Of a stretch of DNA of 64,000 nucleotides, positions 1 through 14,000 are shown one piece after another. The notes below the pieces were generated by a model. That model did not search any database. It had not been told where the DNA came from and worked only from the letters and a program-made list of their open reading frames with translations. The position numbers and the translations under genes are program-made. How positions within the stretch are numbered: the first letter of the stretch is position 1; every line of letters begins with the position of its first letter. The stretch comes from Heliopora coerulea (Eukaryota; Cnidaria; Anthozoa; Scleralcyonacea; Helioporidae). The DNA lies in assembly GCA_030142905.1 (NCBI GenBank), contig JASJOG010000250.1, forward strand, positions 310,001-374,000, given 5' to 3'.

Positions 1-1994
1 AAAACGTGTTTTTGCAGACGGAAATGCAATAACCTAAAACAATTAACGCATTAGACATGAACAAAAGAGAAGTTGTTTCTATGCTTATTTTCATATTACT
101 TTATATACGCCAGAATAAATGCTTATTATATCAGAAGTTCTCACAAGTATTGTTACCGTCATTTGCTGGTACATCAGCACATTTTTTTGAGAATAATATA
201 TCTAAGGCCATAGTGTTTTGATACATACTGGGGATAGATTTACATTGGGCAGAAAGGGGCTCCGGTCCACTCTTTCTCTGGAAACTTAATTGTTAAACTA
301 ATCCTTAACTGGATTTTTGGCAAAGAAAATTGGCAAATAAAATGTCATGTTCACTTGAAAATCACAATCTCTGCAGAAAAAAATTGTCATTGAAGTCGTT
401 TGCTGTCCATCTCCCGATCAGTATCGAGTCGACTGATATCTATTGCGATGCTGATCGCGGTCGAGATTCCGGTAATTTTACACTGCATGTGTAGACGGCT
501 ACGGATACTGTGTGATAGCTGATATCAATGTTTGCACCTGAAATTCTCGTGATGGTGACAAAACTATATATTTCATTTAACTTTGCTTTTCATTGTATTA
601 GAAGTTAAACTTTCGAGTTTCATCATCACTTTAGCTGTCATAATAAAAGAAGTATATGTAGTTTTCTCCCAGAAAATACTGTATATATACTGCTTGCGAA
701 AATTAATTTCTTATATTAAAATTTTGTTTTGCAGATGAAGTTGAACAATCTTCACATATGAAATACGATTTTCACATGTAAAATGACATGTGATGGTTTG
801 GCAATGGCTATGACGGAGACAAAGTTAATTGTTTAGTATTTACACATCTATCCTTGTTGCTCGGATGGATATGACAGTAAACAGTGGTCTAAAGTGCCTT
901 GTTTAACTAACTGATGAAGCTGATTAGGAAACTAGGACTACAGATCAATCTTGGTAAGTGGCTGGTCATGTATTTTCACATATTGATTGATCTGCTTAAT
1001 ATCGCAACTATCTAATAGGATGTCATTTTGCGAATTGTGGACACCGATGGACTGGGTAGATTTTTCTTGGACGTTCTCGGAGGTTTCGCTTTCGCCCCTC
1101 CCAAATACATTTTCGAACGTTACTATCCACCCTCTTAAAAATAACAACGAGCAGGCACAGCAAGAAATTTATGAAGGTTAGTCATTTGGAACCAGCAGTT
1201 TTTGAACGCTTTACATGGGAGAACATTTCGTTGATAAAAATGATGTAACAGTTTTAAGATGCATTTCTGATTCAGTAATAAACTATATCGAAGGTTTTCC
1301 CCGAGTAAAAGGTTAAAAACTGGTCGTGATTTGATAAAGATACGGTAAATTTCGTAAGAAAACTAAAATTGTTTATATTGAGTCATTAAATTTTAAATTA
1401 TTGTAAATAGAAGTACAGCACTCGTTTGTGAATGATGGTTCTCGCACCGGAGATCCTGTTTGGCATCTTTCTCTTCCATTTACAAAATTGCTTGCAGTCT
1501 TTGAATGTTTCTCTTTTCACGAAATTATTTAAAGAGGACTATTGAGATGTATATGTCTTTAAATACAATCTTATAGAATGAGACTCTAGATTTGAAAAGT
1601 AAACTCAAAATATTTATTTATTTGGCTTTTTATTTTTTTACAGAGCAGGTCTTTTCCTTGTAGGATTTTTATTAGTTTTATTATTATCATTATTATTATT
1701 ATTATTACTATTATCATTACGATTATAATTATTTTACAAAATTAAAAAATTAATGCTAATGTCATTCAAATTTTATATCTATATTTCTGCTGCCACTAAA
1801 ATTATGAGACAAATGGTTGGGATATTATTCCTGAGATTTCAAAGCTCAATTCGCTAAATGGCTTTACTTTTATTAACAATTGTGAAAACAAATCCGTTTT
1901 CGAAGCAATCCCGAAAAGCCGACGCGATGAAATCAAATTCTATTCTGAGGTCGAATATTTGCCCTATAAATAACGCATATTCGTAACTTTGTAA

Positions 1995-2072
1995 ATTTAT
2001 CTTATTGTAATTTGTAATTGTATTTGTAATTGTAATTGTATGTATTTGTAATTGTAATTGTATGTAATTGTA
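1995..2072. repeat. TTGTAATTG-type tandem repeat
   Basis: Alternating TTGTAATTG and TATGTA units repeat imperfectly. Short tandem tails of this kind often mark the 3' end of CR1-like LINEs, but no convincing LINE coding sequence precedes it. Confidence 0.6.
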
Positions 2073-5000
2073 TCATAGCCTCTTTTGATAAAAAAAACAT
2101 TTGATCTGGAGAATTTCAACATCTTGGGAGAAACGTCCATGTTCAGAGATTTCACTCAGAGAAACATATTTTAACTTGAAAGATCTTTCTCAGACTTTTC
2201 TGTTTGATAATGAGATATTTTTTGGTACTTTTGCTTACGCGCATGTTAAGTATGATGCTGCGCAGTTATATTAGATATGTATTACACTAAAAATTATCTT
2301 TATGGGCAAAATGAAATCACGAAATTCTTCTCTAATTACATTTTCTCTTTTCCTCGTTGGACAACAAAAATACTCACAGTGACTCCAAACCTCTTCATTC
2401 CATCAAATCCTGTCGCTTCGTCCAGAGTAAAATGTTTTTTGTCCTAATAATCAAGAGAGGATTTAAAAATCAGGTGTTTTACCAAGTCTCCTAAAACTTT
2501 GAATAATGAAAATACAAAATTATACTCCACATAATGCCCAGTCCTCAGTCAAGTTACAGGTAATGAACGAAGTCCCCTTCTTACTGAGAAATTTGCAAAA
2601 TTTGTGTGGCTATGAAATAGTAATTTCCAGTTACAGAATTAGCATAGTCAATCCGTTATTATAAGTAGTCTCACGTTGCAAAATCCTCAGAGAAATACCA
2701 TTAAATTGTTTGCAACTAAGGTGACACATACGGAAAATTATTCCATCATGGAAGGATAAAACGAATTAAATAACATTTTTATCTTTTTACGGTGCAATTG
2801 CTTTTCAAAGGCAATTGCATGGCTTGAAAATTCAAGATAGCACCAGCCTGTAGCTTTTTGCTAAACCTTTCAAGCGAATGCCTTTCGATTCGCTCGAAAT
2901 GTCAGTACCACTTCTCTTATATCCGCACTCTTTCGGTCTTTCAAACACGTCATTCAAAACTGCGAACGCAACAATCTACTCTTTTATCATTGTTTTCGGA
3001 TAACCATTATACTTTAAATTTTAAGTCAATTTTTTTTCTACAAAAGTAGCACATCGAAAACTCAAAAAGATGACCAGATAATTTTAAAAACACAGTAAAT
3101 CCTAGTGGAGAAAGTTTCAAATACTTCATTTTCAGGTGACAAGTTATCGGCTTCCGATGGTATTCGAACTTGTTTTGTAACAAGGCCTTTTCTCATGGAA
3201 TTTACGACTGATACACATTCCTCTATGCCATAACGTTTTACTATGATTGTATACATATCTATAAATTTTTTGTGGTGGGATCAGGCATTATAAAATAAAT
3301 TTTCATTGAAACACACCAGTTTTCCCTTACGATAATTATCCTTACAAATCTTAAGAAGTAACCCTTTGACAATGAAACGAATTGGGTAAATTATGTCCAG
3401 GAAGTCATTTTGCCAATTCGCAGGACAAGATCCACGAAGTTATCTAATGCCTTAGGTGGCATACAGGAATAACTGCACCAAAAATTACAGTTTGACTGAA
3501 ATGATTACCACTAAGGAGTCAAACAACGGCCTGCTTGCTCGACATGTAAACTCAGAAATTTTATAGTTTTTGACTTACGATGTCATTAATTTGATAACAT
3601 TGCCACTTCTTGTAAGGAAACGACCACTGGACAAGATATCCTCGACACAGCTCTTTTCCCAGACATTCTAAAACCATAAGCGAATATTATCAGATTGTTA
3701 TTGCCCAACGCGAAAAGTAAAATTGTAAGTATCGATGACGCCGATGAGCTTGGTTACTTAACATGCTAAAACAGCATGAATAGAGAACAGCAGCAAAAAG
3801 TGTTATACAGCACTTTAGTATTTACCTTTCGGAAGATCCCACATAATCTGAGCTATCGTGTTGTTTTGCCATCGCCTATACTGGACGATAACGTTGGTTG
3901 CATGTGGGTTTGAAAGGCCTTGGTCGTCAAAGAGTTCATAGTAGTTCAAGGAGTCACAATCTGAAAATTGAAAAGATTCTTTTTCATTCTTGTAACAAGG
4001 GGCTTCCAGGATGATGTTGGACCATTTATCCGTTAAGCCTAGTAGGTTGAGATGCTTACGAGAATGGCCCCATTACCATAAAAGATGTTTTTCATGAATT
4101 TAAGGGCATTATGACGTACTCATTGCGATATAACAGTTGCTAGAAGCAATTCATTTTGACTGCTAACCTATAGATTTAAAGAATGATCAGGATACGTATA
4201 GCAGAGTATGAAGGCCAAGTTTTTTGGCTTAGAGTCTAAATTTGGTGACGTCGTAATGACGTCATCAAAAATTTTGATCATTTCCATCCTTCTACTATAT
4301 TTTTCAAAGAACCGGAACTGTTAGTTTATTCAGTAAATAAAATATTAACGAAATTGATACAATTTAATGTATTTTAGAAAAAGATAATATCTTTTGCACT
4401 TTGTAACATTCTTAAAGCCCATGCGTATTCTTTGGGCGAAGACCGTGCAGATTGTAATCATAATCATAAAAATAGCGGCATAATATATGGATTTTGTCAT
4501 GATGACGTCAAATGCAATACAACCAAACTATGCATACAATACAGATGACGTACAAGTAATTGTAGCAGTTGGTTCTTAAATCTGCGAAACAATCTAACCA
4601 TGTTCATTCTAACCTTCCTCAGCACCGTGGGAATGACCGCACAGATCAACACTTATAAACTCCTTCACAAAGCTCCATTGACGAGTCAATCGCAGCTTTT
4701 AATAATGAATTGAATTCGAGTATCCAACATGATTATCCTTTCTCAAAAGCGGCACTTTTCGATCCTATTTAGTCTTACGTCAAGTCCATTCCTCATTAGA
4801 CCTTTTTCAGATTGTTATTATGTTTTGTCAAGCACGGAAACATATGGATGACATCTCATTACAGTATCTTTCCTTGAATGATCACCTTCCTATCCCTCAT
4901 CATACAATTCATTTTCGGATGCATCTTTTCATAAAATTGTTCCCATGAGACTGCGTAGACTTCGATGAAATGAAAATCCATTGTTTTTCAATTAATGCCT

Positions 5001-6039
5001 TAACAGTTGAGTTGTTTTATGGGAGGTGCGAAATTGGTAAATCTGCCAAAGGTTTACGAAAATTTTGTAAGAAACTAGTGTTACAGAAAAATAACTGATC
5101 AACTCAAACGCAGGTTCTGAATCAGTATCCAATTTGCTTGAAATACGCATTCTCATTAATAGAGTCTTCAAAGCAGATATTGACCAATCTGTTTACACGC
5201 ATGAGATGCGATTCAAGAAATTGTATACTAATAAGAACCATATCTATTTAAACACAAAATATATCAGCAAAACTCTAATGCTCTCCTTTATTCAGGATCT
5301 AAAGTCTAGTTTCACATAAACCGCTTGTCAGTTTTCTCAACAACTATCAAATAACGGAAGTCATGAAGAGGTAGAAGTAATCTTAGAAAAAACCTGTTAT
5401 TTTGCATTCTGTGCTAGGTTCCAAGACTTCCAGAACATGTGCTCTCGTTATGCACAAGATTGGTTTGTGATACAAGAGTCGTATAAAAAACATTAATTTT
5501 GTTGAAAACATATTTTTAAAAACTGGACCGCATAAAAATGAAGAAAACTTTTGAAAGATATAAATATTAATCCTTACCATAATTGTTCCTTTGCTGTATC
5601 GTTGGCAATTTCTGTAAAAGTCCAAATGTCGATGGTTATGCAATTTTAAGTATTATTGATAAAATAATGCATATCCTCCTCACTCTTTCATTGGACGAGC
5701 CTCATTTCCTCTCAGAATATAGAAACATGAATGACGTCCCGAAAATCCGAAAATAAACCTAGTGGGTTTATAAAACAAACTAGCTTTTGTGTCTTTGTAC
5801 TGTGGTTTAAATACTATTATTTATCTACTATTTGTCATAATATATATGAACTCTATTGTAATTTTGAATAATTTATCTTTTATAACAAGGTATTTTATAT
5901 TTTAACTTAATTAATTTTGTTGTAATGCGCATTTTATCATATTTCCACATGTTAATTTGCGCTAAATAAGTATTAAATATTATTACTATTATTACTCATG
6001 ACATCATTTGAACTAGATAAATACCTGAAAAAGGCAAAC

Positions 6040-6430
6040 TATGCCTCGTGTTTACACTGGACATCTTTTGGGTTGAAATGGCATCACTCATGTCTGTATC
6101 ATATTACAGAGACGCTCAAACAATACTGTATTGGCTGATTACAATAAGAATGGAGATGTTGTATCGGATATGCAAACACGAGCCAAAGGCAATTTCTCTT
6201 GCCTCCGATACAACACCAATGCGAATATTGTAGTTTACAGATGATGCAAATACACCATGGTGAAGATAAAGAAAGATTTTAGCACATAAAATGGTACCAC
6301 AAGCTTAATTAAATCAAGAATTTTAACATAGATACAAAACATATGTTGTATCACATTTAAAAAACTAATTAAACTTCTAATTCTCTTGTCTTACTTCATT
6401 AATTATTGATGAGTATTATAAGGAATAATG
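6040..6430. repeat. Dispersed repeat copy related to 48.77-49.02 kb
   Basis: Several blocks occur in the same order here and at 48.77-49.02 kb: a CACGAGCC.AAGGCAA block, TTGTATCACATTTAA, and an ending like TTCATTAATTATTGATGAGT. The copies are diverged. No coding capacity or clean terminal inverted repeat was seen, so the element class is unknown. Confidence 0.5.
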
Positions 6431-9400
6431 TTATTAAGTACATTTTATATTATTATTAAATTCTAAATCACATTTAAAATCATATTGTTAAGGATATGTT
6501 TTGTTCGTAGAGGAATTAGCGTACGGCTTGTCTAACTACATATTTATTAGATTACAAACAACAACGAAAATGTATTCTACAACACGAATCGACGAAGTGA
6601 AGAACAGGAAGACGGGTGTGAACCGTCTAATAAACGTCCACCCAATAATGACGTAGTAGTTCTTATTTTTTGTCATGCAATCAGTTAAAATTAACAGATA
6701 TCACCTTTCGACTCGTTATCCTTAGCTCTAAAAAAATATGTTTGTTATGCCACCGACCATTGGAAGTAGAATGATAATTCAAGTTCACTTATTCAACTTG
6801 ACGAGTTTTTGACTGATGATCTTTTACAGTTTAGAAATTGTTCACTAGACCTTTCGGGTCCATACCCGACTATGATATTTTACACTGTTTAATGCCAGAT
6901 TATTTTACTTCGGCGAAGCCCAGACGATTTTACTCGTCAAGCGGAGACCTCGTGGACAGGAAAGGGTCAAATGGCAAAATGTCACTTATAGATCAGCTTT
7001 CGTAATGATTTCCGAGGTCAAGCACGAAATGTAATCCTATGGGTGTGATGATCTTGACATTATATTAATCCAGAATTGATATAAATGTAGATTACTGTAA
7101 ACAACGAAAAGACGTGTGAGATCTTTATTCCCGGGCTTTATAGCAAGTGATTTAGAATCCTCGAATTTAATAATCTGTTCGCGTAGTTAAACTGCAGTTG
7201 CATTTAACCAACAGATTAAACTAGTTACTTGAAAGAATTGTATTGGGAGAAAAACATAGATTAAATTGGATTTTCGTAAACTTCATCATCAATCTCCTTT
7301 TCAAGTTCAGCGTTCAAACCACGATACAATCCATTATAAAATCTTAAGATGATGCTTTATGCAACTATTTTCAGCAGTTTTTGCTAAGTGGAATTAAGAC
7401 TTTCGTTTTATAGGCAACGCTTATCACATTTTTATCATAACCGCTCCTGATGTATTACAAAACAAATGATGACATGTCTCCCTCCTTTTAGCTCTTGTCA
7501 AAGTGATTCACGAAAAAGTTCTTCTTCACTATGTTCTCACCATATTGTTCCTTAAAGGCCGGCAGTTAACAAAGTTAGTGTCAAATACCGCTCCTTGAAT
7601 GCAAGTAAGCGGAAGACCAAGTTATGGGAGTAAAACCATTAGCCACGATCTCCCTTTTCTCTTTTCAATCACATAAAAAGGCGTATCACCAATTAATTAA
7701 ACTGTTAATGTAATGCCTTGTCAGAGGCAAAAGAAGTCATATATCCAAATGAAGACCTCTAAATTTAGATACATTCGCACCTGTGGACTCAGCTAGGATT
7801 TGGATTGAATTTGGAATGAATTTAGCTGAACAGTTTATGTTCGCATTAACGGTTTGCATGGAGTTTGGACTGTCAAGAGACCGGATGTCAAAGTATCAGG
7901 ACCCTAGTGAGTCACATATCGTCACAATATCCCTCGCAATATGTTTCTCTTTCTGTAATTGAACTTGCAGATTATCGGGGTTCCCAGTGGTATAACTGAG
8001 TGTCACATAGTGTGGGAATAGACGCACGACTTGGAGCTTGCTTTCCGTTTCTTCATATGTCCACGAGTGATCGATTGAATGATGAAAATATAAAAAAAGT
8101 CAGAGAGACAAGACATTTTTTACTTATCCTCTAACGAATTGTTATGTGGGTCATGATTTCAAAGTGTTACCCTCAATCAGCCTATGCATTGATATGGTCA
8201 GAAATAAGGGTGCATTGGTCTTGTAACGGACAATTTTAAGATGACGGCGTTAAATGTATATTTGATTACGCAATCTGCAAGGTAGACTTTTTATTATATC
8301 ACGTTTAAAATTCCTACTGGTGCACGTCTACAACATTAGTAACCTTAACTCAAGGCTAAAAAGCTTCTTGAGATTCTTATAATTATACCTAAGTTCATGT
8401 ATACACGTCTGTTACACCGCAAGACTTAGGGACGTATGGTCTCTAAGCCGCGAATTTGGCTATGCCAGGAAGGTATGTCGAGCGAGTGCACGTCTGAATC
8501 AACTTAGGCATTGTAATACTTCGTTTTTCATTTGTTTCAAGGGCTTTTAAACATCTTCAAATCGGTTCCCAAAGGTCTTGAAACGTGCGGTTTTAATGAT
8601 ATATAAATTAATCCATTAAGCAACATTACAAGGTAGGTATCGAACTTCGCGTGAACAAGCTAAACATCGCTTGATAATGGCGGTTTTGTGTTAAAATTTT
8701 CCAGGAAAAAAGCATTTTTAGAAAATTTCTTTAAATTGGTTTCTTATAAAGTTCCCTTAATAATTTGATGATGTCTTATGTTCCACCAGCTGGATTGGCT
8801 ATTAACTTTTAATTCGTGTTGGAAGTTGTCTTTTGAAAGTTCACCATTAGCATGGAAAGTAGCACGTAAAGGGTTCAGACATTGCACCCGCGAATCAAAC
8901 CGATGCCTATCCTCAAATCCTGGCCATGTTTACCATGCTCCATGGGTAGGAATATGCATTGATGTTGAGGACAGCCTAACATATTCTGTGCCCCCGGCCC
9001 AGGAGAGGCTTTATCTAGCACTGTGGCAGTATCAGAACCCAACTAAAATGTTAATTCTAGGTTATAAGAAATAACTTACTGTTTCTTTAGTAGGACCATT
9101 GGTTGAACGAAGACTTCTCGCAGATCTTCCTATAAATTTAGAAAAATTTAGAAAACTTGATTAATCCGAAAATTAATTTTTTGTTAAAGGGGTTGAATTT
9201 CTCATGAGATATTAACCTTTACCTTCGCGACTTCCTCTTCCACCTGTGGCATCTAAAAAACCTTGAAATTTGTTTTATCCAGGGCAGCTAAATAATCTTT
9301 ATATCTGCCCAAAAACAACTCCAGCACCTTACACACAAAATAAAAAATAAGTATATATTCATTCATTGTTACCTGATTTTCCTTTTTCAGCTCCACAGAT

Positions 9401-10924
9401 TATTCGACATTTCGAAGGATCCTTTGGTGTTATAGAAGAGAAACAAGTTATGTCTTGATACTTAGAAGTACTAAGTAAAATTCTTCAACAACTCATACAA
9501 ACTAAACTAAGCACGTTAAATAAACTGTTACACCCTCACTCTTCCATACAAAGGAACTGACTGAAGTTCAGAGTTTCTAATATTCAATGACCATTTAAAT
9601 GAATTTCACCGAATTCGCAGTGAAGATTGCGGTGTCGATAAGAAAACAAAACAAGGTTAGAAATACTGGTCAGCGAGTATTAGACATTTTGCTTTAGTGA
9701 AAATGGGTGTTCTTGTCCTCAACTAATGTATTCAGATTTTTAGATAACTGAGTGCGACCTAGTTTCCAGATTTAGGCATGCACGTATTTCTTGCGAAGTA
9801 GTCAATGAATGATGCGTTCAAAGGTCCGATGTTTTTCATGCCGTTGGACTCTTTCGATATTCGAAGGATACTTTTAATCATTTATTCCCCTAATTTTCAT
9901 GAAATAATTCTACAGAAACGTGAAAACTTCAATAAAAACCTCGAAAATTTTGGCATTTTCTAATGATTCCATCGGAAATATGGGTATTTTGAAAGCACAG
10001 TAAACGTAAAAGGCTTCTTAATGATTATTTAAATTTGTTTACATTTCCATTTTGGATTTGAATTGTTGTCCAGTTGGTCGATGATATTCTCAGCATAATG
10101 GTTCGGGGTTAGTAAGTGAGTTGCTTTACTTGTGTTTAATTTATTCGTAATTTATTCGAGTATTCTATCGCATGGCCTATTCTGAGAAAGTTTCAATAGT
10201 GTGCCCTTAATGGTGAATATCAAGATTAGTAGGCAAGTATACATTGGCATTCTCAGCTAACCCTATTACTGGAGAAGAAGCAAGTCTTTAAGCATGTATT
10301 AGTAAAAGTCTACTGTTCAAAATCATAAGAAAACACTCCGTACTAAAATCAGGTTGACCAAACTATCTTATTTGACAAAACTGGTACGGCCCCTAAAGTT
10401 TATATATTTAATTTGGCTAAAAGATTGTCCAGTGTCCAAATGAAAAACAAAAATGTTGTCAAACAACCGCTTAACTCGCTGGCCCCAAAGAAAACTAATG
10501 ATTAAATCGTCAATTCTCCAAATTTCTGAAAAATCTTAGAACAAATTCAGCACACTAAAATAGGCCATGTCCTGCCGAGACCAGTAAATTTATATAGCAT
10601 TTCCCCCCGGTTGTTTGGCCTTTATTCAATTTACGGTCTCAACTGATGTAGGTATATAGAAGGAAGAGAATGGAAGGTATTATCTGAAAAACTGAGACGA
10701 GATTTTACGAGAATCCTGAGTATAATGTACATGAGAACATTCATTAACAGTATTCTTTTTTTTCGTATAATGTGTCAAAAAGCATTGTGGTTTAAAATTT
10801 TTCCGTTTGATGTGTAAAAACGCTTTGAGTTTCGATACCCTGGTAACTATTACTGGCTTATTATGCAGGTTTTTCAACGGTAACGGGCTCGATCTTTTTA
10901 CAAGAGGACGAGGCTTTTGTCAAT

Positions 10925-11055
10925 TGTGACATGTTATTTAAATTAGGTAGTAACAGATTATGTAAATTCTGTAAATAATGTATAAAAGCGAACTGCTCTG
11001 AAGTTTAGGGCAGTCATTTTTAGGTGGTATTAAACTTGGAACACAACGCATTACA
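10925..11055 (+). repeat. 5' LTR of Gypsy element (131 bp)
   Basis: The block begins TGTGACATG and ends TTACA, so it has the TG...CA ends of a long terminal repeat. A TATA box (TATAAAAG) starts at 10981. The sequence right after the final CA, TGGTGGCAGCGGGTGAG from 11056, has the position and TGG start of a primer-binding site; the tRNA was not identified. The first 30 bases recur at 15144 immediately after a polypurine tract, which confirms the LTR start. At 131 bp the LTR is short for a Gypsy element. Confidence 0.85.
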
Positions 11056-11088
11056 TGGTGGCAGCGGGTGAGAATCGTACGGCTGAGA

Positions 11089-14000
11089 ATGGCTGAAGGG
11101 TTTGCCAGGCCAACACAACTCTCGTTTAAAGGTAACGTAGCCGAGAACTGGCGCCGTTTCAAACAAAATTATGAAATATATATTGTCGCAGCGGGGCACG
11201 GCCGAAAATCAAAGAAAGAAAGAGCGTGTATTCTTCTAAACTTAGCGGGCGAAGAAGCGGTAGAAAGGTATAATTCCTTTACCTATAATGAAGACGAAGA
11301 AAAGGACGATCCAGAAGTTCTTATGATGAAATTCGAAGAGCTTTGTATGCCTCTTAAAAACTTAACGTTTGAAAGACACTTGTTTCATACAAGGAGTCAA
11401 CGGCCGTCAGAGTCGATTGGTTCCTTTGTTACTGACTTAAAAAACATTGCTCGGAAATGTGAATTCGGGGACCTTGAGAGTGAACTAATTAAAGATCGCA
11501 TTGTATGTGGGATAAATAGCGATGCGGTAAGAAAAATTCTCCTTCGAGAAGCACATCTAACGTTGGAGAAAGCCCAAAACATATGTTGTGCGAATGAACT
11601 ATCCGAACAGCAAGTTAAAGATCTTGGTAGCTATCAAGATATCGATGTGGTCAATTCGTACGGAAGAGAGAGAGGGCGTAGACGAAATAAGACATGGACG
11701 AACCAAAGAAAGAAACCCGAAATATCAGATCAGTCAGGTGCAGAGAAGAAAAATTGTCGAAATTGTGGTGGAAAACATTTGCCAAGACAATGTCCTGCTT
11801 TCGGGAAAACCTGTCATAACTGTAGTAAGAAGAATCACTTTGCTCTGGTGTGTTGGAAGACGAAAGAAAGCCCGAAGCGACCAGTACATGAAGTTGAGGA
11901 GGATGAGTTCTTTATTGGAGTGGTTGATGCATCAAGGCCTACACAATTGGTTAGTTCGGAAAGCGAGTGCAAGCTTCATGGTACGAGCGTAGAGGGAGAG
12001 TCAGTGAATGTGGACGCCGTAGAAAATCGCAATGACGAGTGGTACTCAACATTTATGATCGGAGGACACTTGGTCAAATTGAAATTAGATACCGGCGCTA
12101 AATGTAACGTGTTACCATATAAATTGTTCAACAAAGTCACTCAAGGCCGCCAAGAAGTTATTAAAGCGAAGACGAAATTGGTCTCGTATAGTGGAGATTC
12201 AATTCAAACAATGGGGCAAGCAGTTATTGAGTGCCTTTATAAAGATCGAAACTACAGTCTTTTGTTTCACATCGCCATACAAGACGTAAAGCCTATTCTT
12301 GGTCTACCCGATTGTGAGCGGTTGGGTATGGTGAAGCGAGTTACTGATATCAATCCAGTTGCTAGTAGTGTCGATATATTCCAGGAGTTTTCTGATTTGT
12401 TTGATGGCCAACTTGGATGTTTACCAGTCCAATACCAAATTAGAGTTGATCCAACAGTGAAGCCTACTGTCGATCCTCCTCGTCGCGTTCCTGTAGCAAT
12501 GAGACCAAAGGTTAAAGAAGAGTTAGATAGGATGCAGCAAATGGGGGTTATAGAGCCTATTGAGAAACCAACTGTGTGGGTCTCATCCATGGTTATCGTG
12601 GAGAAGCCGAATAAGCTGAGAATATGTATTGATCCCCGGCGTCTCAATGAAGCTATTTTGCGAGAACATTACCCTCTCCTAACAATCGAAGAAGTCGTCT
12701 CAAGACTCCCTGGGGCAAAATACTTCTCAGTATTTGATGCAGCCCATGGTTTCTGGCAAATTTCGTTGGAGGAAACCTCGAGTTATTTGACAACATTTAA
12801 TACGCCATTTGGACGCTATAAGTTTAATCGGCTTCCGTTTGGCATTTGCTCAGCGCCTGAGGTGTTTCAACGAGTTATGCACCAGATGTTCGATAGAATT
12901 GACGGTTGTGAAATTATTATGGATGACATATTGGTGTGGGGAGCGACAGAGCAAGAGCATGACGAGAGAGTTATTAATGTGTTGAACAGAGCTCGTGAAG
13001 TTAATCTTAAGTTGAAGAAAGAGAAAACCAAAATCAAAGTCACAGTGGTGGATTATATGGGACACAGGATCACCTCAGATGGTCTTAAGTCCGATCCAGA
13101 AAAAGTTAAAGCGATACTACAGATGCCATCTCCCAAAGAGAAGAAGGATCTTCAGCGGTTCCTTGTTATGGTTCAATACTTAGCGAAATTCATTCCTCGT
13201 CTTTCTGAGGTAGCCAGCCCACTCAGAAATCTATTAAAGAAAGAGAATAATTGGCATTGGCTTGAACAGCATCAGGAATCTTTCGACAAAATCAAGAAAG
13301 CCTGTGAAGAGCAGCTTACGTTGTGTTACTATGATGTTACAAAAGATGTGACATTGTCAGTAGATGCAAGTATGTCAGGATTGGGAGCCGTTTGCCTTCA
13401 AGAAGGTCAACCTATTGCGTATGCTTCGAGAGCCTTGACCGATTGTCAGAAGAAGTATGCGCAGATTGAAAAAGAGCTGTTGGCAATTGTGTTTGGATGT
13501 GATAAATTTCATGATTATATCTATGGTAGAACTGTCGTAGTTGAATCGGATCATAAGCCATTGGAGCAGATCTTTAAAAAGCCTCTTCATCAATCTCCAT
13601 TGCGACTGCAGAGAATGTTATTAAAGCTTCAAAAGTATAGCTTGAAAGTCGTGTATAAGAAAGGAGCAGAGCTCTACCTCGCAGATCAACTAAGTCGGGC
13701 ATATATTCCGGGAGAGCCAGATGATTCTTTAGAAGAAGAGCTGGAGATAGATGTTGTCGTGCCTGCCAGTGATGAGAAGTTGCAGCAATTAAAAGAAGAG
13801 ACCCAGAAGGACGTAGTATTAAAGAAGTTGAGAGACTACGTAGAAGATGGGTGGCCCAGTCAACGTAAAGAAGTCGACCCGTCCGTTGCAGTATACTGGG
13901 ACTTTAAGGAATCTATTGCCGTGCACGATAACCTATTGATGAAAGGGGACCGACTTATTGTTCCAGATTCGATGCGAGCTGAAATGCTACAAGCTATCCA

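Larger units (their letters stand above)
1..10924. other. Intergenic DNA, no supportable gene
   Basis: No reading frame longer than about 100 codons is present on either strand, and none of the short ones resembles a protein I recognise. The stretch is AT-rich. It contains ATT-type low-complexity DNA at about 1669-1725, an imperfect TTGTAATTG tandem at about 1995-2072, and one copy of a dispersed repeat (about 6040-6430, listed separately). A frame just before the TTGTAATTG tandem could be the degraded end of a LINE, but the match is too weak to call. Short exons of a host gene could be missed. Confidence 0.6.

Noticed and set aside
8778..9074. 98-codon ORF in the left intergenic region
   Set aside because: No recognisable domain, no splice context and no homology that I can recall; chance length for this base composition is likely.
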